DNA from: Macrophomina tecta
Lineage: Eukaryota > Ascomycota > Dothideomycetes > Botryosphaeriales > Botryosphaeriaceae
Length of the DNA stretch: 64,000 bases
Assembly (NCBI GenBank): GCA_024180945.1
Contig: JAKSGN010000006.1
Span: 434,001-498,000, forward strand
Direction of reading: 5' to 3'
Shown here: positions 58,556-64,000 of the stretch, piece by piece
Layout of the letters: each line of letters begins with the position of its first letter
How positions within the stretch are numbered: the stretch's first letter is position 1
Translations under genes and position numbers: made by a program
Notes under the pieces: model-generated
The model's input: only the letters and a program-made list of their open reading frames with translations
What the model was told of the DNA's origin: nothing
The model's database searches: none

Positions 58556-60256
58556 TGGTAGAGGATGCGCTCATGGCGCGCGGGATTGCGACGGGGAAGA
58601 CGCGTTGCTTGGGCACCAGGCCAACGTGATGTTTGCGCCCCTCCACCGCGCCTTTTCCGATCCGGCCAGCCCTTGCGTCCTCCTCCGCACCAGACGCCCA
58701 CCTGCCCCGCTGTTTGCATCCTGCTCGTCATTCTCCGCGCTCACCCACTGCTGCTGCATCTTGGCCTTCATGCGGCGCAAGTCAACTTGAGCTCCCTCGG
58801 TTGACGTCAGCTCGTCTCTCAGCATGCCTGAGCTGCAAAAGCATCCGCTAAGTCGGCTCCCCGCGCATTCAAGGACATTGGCTGCGGAATGGCAGTCAAC
58901 TACCTGACTGCATGTATTTTTGCCATTCTGGTGCTCTCGTGAATGTTCACTTACATTCTGATCTGCCGGAGCCGCCCGCAGGGTCTGATCGGAATGCATT
59001 CAACAGTACGAACCCTTGCCGTGTACGACAGGTGTGGTCTTTGCTCTTGTGGCATTGTATGCTATTAATTCGATTACAATCCTAAGCAGCTTGCGGCACC
59101 GTGAAGGCCATTGCGACATGCTCGTTGATACAGGGTATTCTACCTATCTGCAACCCGAGGCACCCGCTATTAACGGCGGTGCTTCTCTAGCGTGAAGGCC
59201 TGATCGTGGACGGCGGCCGCGCTACGACCAGGCTATTCCCGCCGCTCTAAAGACAAGAGTCGAGTTGTTTTCTATCACGGGGCCGACATAATGTACAGGG
59301 ACCAGCAAGTCCATGTATCCAGCCTCCATCGCACAGTCCAATCGCAAACTACGTTTTCCCTACCGCAGATGTTGCACCGGTCGATTGGCTTCAGACTTTG
59401 GGCTGTAAGACCGCATCACAAAGACCAGACTTTACATTGCTCGGGCTGGCACTTTACCAGACCGCAGCACTTGCAAACCAGCAGCCTTGTCGCGAAGAAA
59501 GTCTGAAGCGGGAAGCTGAGGTAAGAGTAAGCTCATGTTTCTCCCGCCGCGATTGTCCTGAGCAGAAGCAAGCAAGCAGTCGATGCATGGCACGATGTTC
59601 ACTGGCTGCTGCACAGGCGTCAGTGAAGGTCCCGAGGCGGTCCTGCATCTATGGATGTCCACCGAAACATCCCTCCAGTCATGGAAAGGCATTCGCACGC
59701 TAACAGGCAGCGGGTTGATCAGGACTTTGTACCCCAGATGTCCCTTGAAGAGACCGGGCCGATGACCCTGTTTCTGGCGGTGTGATTGGCAGGGGCCACG
59801 TTCGGCGTAAAGTGTGCAAATTTCCCGCAAGGCGATTGGCAGCGAGTCGGCAGTGGAGTCGTTTGCAGCGAAGCATTCCGGCGGCTGCGGGCCATGCCGC
59901 GAATGGTCTAGGGGGCGGCCAAGCTCAAACGCTTCGCCGGCTTATCGCCCCGTTGCGGCGTGCTTGAGCCGATGAAACGGACGGCGATAGCGCATGCACG
60001 GGTAGCAGCCATGACGAGCGTGCCTTGGAAGCTCCAGCTCCAGCTCCATATCCGCGCGTCGACCCGCCTGTCGCTTCCTTTTTCGCGCTCTCTCCCTCGC
60101 GTCCTGCTGCGTTCCTGCTGTGCTGGACTTTCTGCCGTCGCTCTTTGTTTACTACAGCCACCACGCTCGCTGCCGACCACCTCTCGTCCTCCGTACTTCT
60201 AATTGCCTGCTCCGCGGACCTCGACAAACTGCACTGCTTGGGCTCGTCCTCCGAAC
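58556..60256. other. Divergent intergenic region between GCP3 and the GH72 gene
   Basis: No gene is supported. A CT-rich leader-like stretch at about 60070-60256 precedes the GH72 start codon. Confidence 0.5.
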
Positions 60257-61621
60257 ATGCGCGCTTCTCCTCTCTCCGCAGGTCTTGTCGCCAGCCTGGC
60301 TGCCTCCGCCAGTGCCATTGCCACCATCTCTGTGAAGGGCTCCAAGTTCTTCACTAGCGATGGCGACCAGTTCTACGTCAAGGGTACGTGCATGACTCCC
60401 GTGTTACACCATGCAGCCGCCCGGTACGCTGACAGCCATGCAGGTGTCGCTTACCAGCTCGTCCCTCAAGACCCCTTGATCAATGCTACCCAATGCAAGC
60501 TCGACGCCAACCTCATGGAGGAGCTGGGTGCCAACTCGATCCGCGTCTACCATGTCGACCCTTCGGGTGATCACAAGGACTGCATGTCCACTTTCGCGGA
60601 CAAGGGCATTTACCTGTGGCTCGACCTTGACACCTTCGACACGCAGATTGAGCAGACCAACCCCACCTGGAACGAGACCCAACGTTCTGCCTTTGAGAAG
60701 GTCATGGACGAGTTCCAGCAGTACGACAACACTGCCGGATTCTTCGTTGGAAACGAGGTCCTCACCAACGGCAACGGCTCCGTTGCTGCTCCTTATGTCA
60801 AGGAAGCTGCCCGCGACCTCAAGGCTTACCGTGACCAGAAGAATTACCGCGATATTCCGGTTGGCTACTCTGCTGCCGATATTGCGGATCTGCGGCCCAT
60901 GCTCCAGAACTACCTTGCCTGCAGCAGCAACTCTTCTGAGAATGTTGACTTCTACGCCCTGAACGCCTACGAGTGGTGCGGCGATTCTTCCTACACTACT
61001 TCTGGTTACTCTGAGCTCCAGAAGAACGCATCAACCTACAACATTCCCATCTTCTTCTCCGAGACCGGCTGCAACACGAACAGGCCGCGTACCTTCGCTG
61101 ACCAGGCCGCAATCTTCGGAGAGAACATGGCCGACACTTGGAGCGGCTCGATCATTTACGAGTGGATTGAGGAGGCCAACGACTACGGCATTGTCAGCTA
61201 TGGCGCTAAGGTCGACGCTACTGCCTCTGGTGCTCCTCCAGATGGATACCCCCGCTCTGGCACCCCGACTCCCGTCAGCCCCGATTTCTCCAACTTGAAG
61301 TCTCAGTGGGCGACTCTGACGCCATCTGGTGTCAAGAAGTCCGCATACTCGCCTAGCTTGACCGCGCCTGCTTGCCCGGACTTCACTGAGGGTGTCTGGG
61401 AAGTCAACGGCAACGTTTCCCTTCCCACTCTCGGTCAGGTGTTCGACTCGTCTGTCCGCAACAGCATTACTGCCGGAGCCACCGCTACTGGAGGTTCTGG
61501 TGCTGCCGCCTCTGCTTCCGCCAGTGCTACCAAGACCGGTGCCGCCAACCCGGCCAAGGAGGTGAAGGGCATGGGCATTGGCCTCGCTGGTGTACTTGCA
61601 GGTGCTGTCTACTGGCTTTGA
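60257..61621 (+). CDS. GH72 beta-1,3-glucanosyltransferase, GPI-anchored, Gas/Gel type without CBM43 (434 aa)
   Basis: The enzyme cuts and religates beta-1,3-glucan chains at the outer face of the plasma membrane or in the wall. Exons are 60257-60383 and 60444-61621; the 60 bp intron contains no stop in frame. The N-terminus MRASPLSAGLVASLAASASA is a signal peptide. The GH72 core runs FYVKGVAYQ, LGANSIRVYHVDPSGDHKDC, YLWLDLDTF, FFVGNEV with the acid/base at about E147, YALNAYEWCGDSSY and FFSETGC with the nucleophile at about E249. The Ser/Ala-rich tail and hydrophobic end (GIGLAGVLAGAVYWL) are a GPI-attachment signal. There is no Cys-rich CBM43 module, so it belongs to the shorter subgroup. 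Confidence 0.95.
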   Translation: MRASPLSAGLVASLAASASAIATISVKGSKFFTSDGDQFYVKGTCMTPVLHHAAARYADSHAGVAYQLVPQDPLINATQCKLDANLMEELGANSIRVYHVDPSGDHKDCMSTFADKGIYLWLDLDTFDTQIEQTNPTWNETQRSAFEKVMDEFQQYDNTAGFFVGNEVLTNGNGSVAAPYVKEAARDLKAYRDQKNYRDIPVGYSAADIADLRPMLQNYLACSSNSSENVDFYALNAYEWCGDSSYTTSGYSELQKNASTYNIPIFFSETGCNTNRPRTFADQAAIFGENMADTWSGSIIYEWIEEANDYGIVSYGAKVDATASGAPPDGYPRSGTPTPVSPDFSNLKSQWATLTPSGVKKSAYSPSLTAPACPDFTEGVWEVNGNVSLPTLGQVFDSSVRNSITAGATATGGSGAAASASASATKTGAANPAKEVKGMGIGLAGVLAGAVYWL

Positions 61622-62244
61622 TCCAGTTGCATTATATAGAGTTTCTTGTGCTCCATTTACTCTTCTCTCAGTTTGAGGGCTAATAATTGGCGTCCTAGGC
61701 AGGTTCGGCATGATACACGCATGGATGGAGGAATGAAAACTAGCGAACTGAGTTCAATTGCATGTTAGGTCTAGAAGGCCGGGCGATGTTTTTCTTCTTA
61801 AGCGTATGCAGTATGGGAATAGACGGAACGGCAAATTGCCGGAATTGAAGGCGAATGAACTTGTATCCATAACAGCAATTAGACAAGTTATAGTAAGCAT
61901 TTGAGCAACCAAGTCTGATTTCCGTGAAAATTGATAGGCTGTCGCTGATTCCCAACCTCTTCCACCTTTTGGAGTATCTTTGTGGTTGGGAAGATCACCC
62001 GAGCACCCAGACGTGCCAGACGGACATCCTTGCTTGAAGCAGTCATGCTAATGTAAGTATTCAGAGGACTAGATTACACCTATTTCTGAGAAATGTTTCA
62101 GGTCAATATGAATTCTGATAATTGCCGCTGGAACCTCTCTCAGCCTTGGCGGCTCTTGCTAAAGTAAAAGGCGCCAGAAAAAGCGAGCATGGAAAACTAG
62201 CAACGGCCTACTAATGTCCAAGTATTCTCACGGCAAGGGAGGCC
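61622..62244. other. Convergent intergenic region
   Basis: This is the 3' flank of the GH72 gene and of the right-edge transporter. It is AT-rich from about 61.8 to 62.1 kb, and nothing else was recognised. Confidence 0.5.
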
Positions 62245-64000
62245 TCAAGTGGCAAAACGGAACGAAGGATGGTCGTCCCCAAGGTTGTCCCTGTCCTTCT
62301 CGTCCTCCAGCCGATAGTCTCTCTCGCCCCGATCCCTCTTCTCATTCTCCCTCTTTACGCCGAAGAACAGCACGGTGCACATCAGCGCGCACAGCCAGAG
62401 CAGGCCCAGCGACGTCCCGTAGCCCGTTGGGTAGCGCGGGGCCTCAGACGTCTTGTAGATGTTGGATGCGACGATGCCGCCGCAATTTCCGAAGCCGACC
62501 TGCATGGCGGCGGCGATGGAGCGCTTGTAGTGGCCGCTCATGCAGTTGGATATCCAGGTCAAAGTCACTGGCTGCGTTATATAACCCCCGCTAACTATTA
62601 TAAAGAGCGCGAAATACTTGACGCCAGGCGACAGGCTCTCCTGGGCCAACAGGAGCGCGTATCCAATCGTAGCCACGACGATGCCAAGGAGGCAGAAGCC
62701 GTAGCGGTGCTGGAGGCGGTCGGTGAAGAGCGCGATGACGAGGGCGACGATGGTGGCGACGACGAAGATGGGGATCGAGAGGACTTGGGCGCGCGAGGAG
62801 GTGTAGCCCATCTCTTTGATGATGGTCGGGATGAAGAAGGATGTCGCATAGCTGGGACGGAGGATGTTTGTCAGCCGTGCTGGTCTCGTCTCTCTCGTCT
62901 GCGTCTTGGGAGGTATGGCTTTTGGGAAGCCGGGGGAGCTGGTTAGCGGCTCACCCATTGTTGACGATGCCGAAGTACATCAGCACCGCGCAGTACATCT
63001 TCCAGTCGCCAAAGCTGCGCTTGACAGCGTTGCGGTCAAGACGGTCCATGCGGCACTCGCCCTGGTCGTCGGCCAGGCGGGCAGTCAGGATGGCGCGTTC
63101 TTGCTCGTTGAGGAAGGAGGCGGTCTCGGGCCAGTCCGGCACCCACCATTTGGCGACGAGGCCTATGGCAACAGTGGCGAGGCCTTCGATGATGAAGATC
63201 CTGTTGGAGTTGTCAGCGACGAAGGTGCCGAGGGGACAACTGAGAGCGGTGTGATTCGTACCAGCGCCAGCCTCCGTAGCCGCCGATGCCGTCCATCTTT
63301 GTGAGAGCATATGCGAGGAGCTAAATTGCCGCGTCAGCGATTGATGTTTTACGTCTGCGGAAAAGAAGGCAGCCTCACTCCGCCAAAGCCACCTGCCAGG
63401 ATACTGGCGGAGAAGAACAGCGAAAGCCTCCACTGTAGCTCGTAGCGCTTGTAGTACATGCCGAGCATGTACACACAGCCTGGAATTCATGGGTCAGTTA
63501 GAGGGCAAGTTATGCGGTGAGCATGCAGACGACTTGCCTGGGAACAGGCCAGCTTCGAACAGGCCCACCAAAACGCGCATTGCCACCAATCCTTTAAAGT
63601 TATTGATCAGTCCCTGGCCAATTGTGGCGATTCCCCACAGCACCATGATCAAGCTCAGCCAGGTGGAAGGCGCAACCTTTTTCAAGATGATGTTGCTTGG
63701 AACTTCGAAGAGGATGTAGGGTACGAAAAAGACGAGGAGCGCGACGTTGTAGTCGTTGCCCGTCATTTCGAGTTCTTCCGTCAAGCCCTGGATCCTTGCG
63801 TTGCCTGTATCGGAGCAAATTACATGTCAATCACTCTTCATAGGAAGATTTGAGCAGAATACTGACCGATATTGGTCCTGTCGAGGAAGGCAAGCAGGAA
63901 GAGGATGGTCAGAGGTGGTACGACGCGGTAGTCACATTTCCTGATGATTCTCTTCTCCTCAACCGGATCAATTTGGACAGAGGGCCTTCTGCCGGCGGCA
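62245..64000 (-). CDS. ACS-family MFS transporter, 5' end cut by the window
   Basis: This is a Dal5-like anion:cation symporter. Visible exons are 64000-63867 (partial), 63804-63538, 63479-63379, 63320-63262, 63200-62955 and 62851-62245, all in phase, giving about 470 residues. Landmarks are VEEKRIIRKCDYRVVPPLTI, LLAFLDRTNIGNARIQGL, FFVPYILFEVPSNIILKKV, EAGLFPGCVYMLGMYYKRYE, GGWRWIFIIEGLATVAIGL and SFFIPTIIKEMGYTSSRAQV. The intron at 63537-63480 uses a GC donor (AG then GCAAGT). The start codon lies right of the window, with only a short N-terminal tail missing to judge by family. The C-terminus is charged (EKRDRGERDYRLEDEKDRDN). The style resembles vitamin- and nicotinate-type members, but substrate is unknown. 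Confidence 0.9.
63480..63537 (-). other. GC-AG intron in the right-edge ACS transporter gene
   Basis: The donor reads CAG then GCAAGTC and the acceptor is TTCCAG. It joins EAGLFP to GCVYMLGMYYKRYE in phase 1, matching the family sequence. Confidence 0.8.

Noticed and set aside
59432..59830. 132-residue minus-strand frame with an ATG
   Set aside because: No domain, low similarity to real coding style and overlapping plus-strand frames.

Overview
The window is nuclear DNA of a filamentous ascomycete (Pezizomycotina). This is inferred from protein-coding genes interrupted by many 47-70 bp spliceosomal introns, GC-rich exons, a Fot1-type transposon, and fungal gene families: Snf1 kinase, a GH72 glucanosyltransferase with a GPI signal, the YAT amino-acid permease family and the ACS (Dal5-like) transporters. 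A Dothideomycete is my best guess, but nothing in the sequence proves the class. No rRNA, tRNA, CRISPR array or operon was seen.

Layout. 1-3.5 kb: one small Ser/Arg-rich unknown gene (1857-2501). 3.57-5.42 kb: a complete Fot1/pogo-like DNA transposon with perfect 45 bp terminal inverted repeats. 5.5-8.2 kb: an AT-rich patch with an NmrA-like reductase gene frameshifted near its 3' end, and what looks like the 5' stub of a lost divergent gene. 8.2-13.4 kb: a 1702-residue disordered protein of unknown function. 15.4-17.4 kb: a decayed ACS transporter pseudogene carrying a miniature inverted-repeat element (MITE) in a long intron. 18.7-21.5 kb: the Snf1/AMPK catalytic subunit. 22.4-28.6 kb: a probable mitochondrial conserved protein, an intact ACS transporter, a second copy of the same MITE, and a sugar porter. 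28.6-32.1 kb: gene-poor, with A/T homopolymers. 32.1-33.9 kb: a protein with eleven CCHC knuckles. 35.3-37.1 kb: an orphan cytochrome P450. 38.9-42.2 kb: C1-tetrahydrofolate synthase with two plausible in-frame starts. 43.7-45.6 kb: a YAT amino-acid permease. 46.5-49.5 kb: a WKF-domain nucleolar-type gene divergent from proteasome alpha-1. 50.5-51.2 kb: a four-exon 176-residue unknown gene. 51.2-55.5 kb: gene-poor. 55.6-58.6 kb: the gamma-tubulin complex protein GCP3/Spc98. 60.3-61.6 kb: the GH72 enzyme. 62.2-64 kb: an ACS transporter cut by the right edge.

Most genes are housekeeping (one-carbon metabolism, proteasome, microtubule nucleation, energy sensing, cell wall, nutrient uptake) and unrelated to each other. 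I see no biosynthetic cluster: the P450 and the NmrA-like gene stand alone. The two accessory patches (3.5-8.2 kb and 15.4-17.4 kb) hold the mobile DNA and broken genes. The least-described items are the two-copy MITE family, the zinc-knuckle Fot1 element with repeats inside its TIRs, the 138-residue insertion inside the CCHC protein, two GC-AG introns, and four conserved-looking genes with no assignable function.

Exon boundaries were derived by hand from splice consensus and reading-frame continuity. No transcript or database evidence was available.
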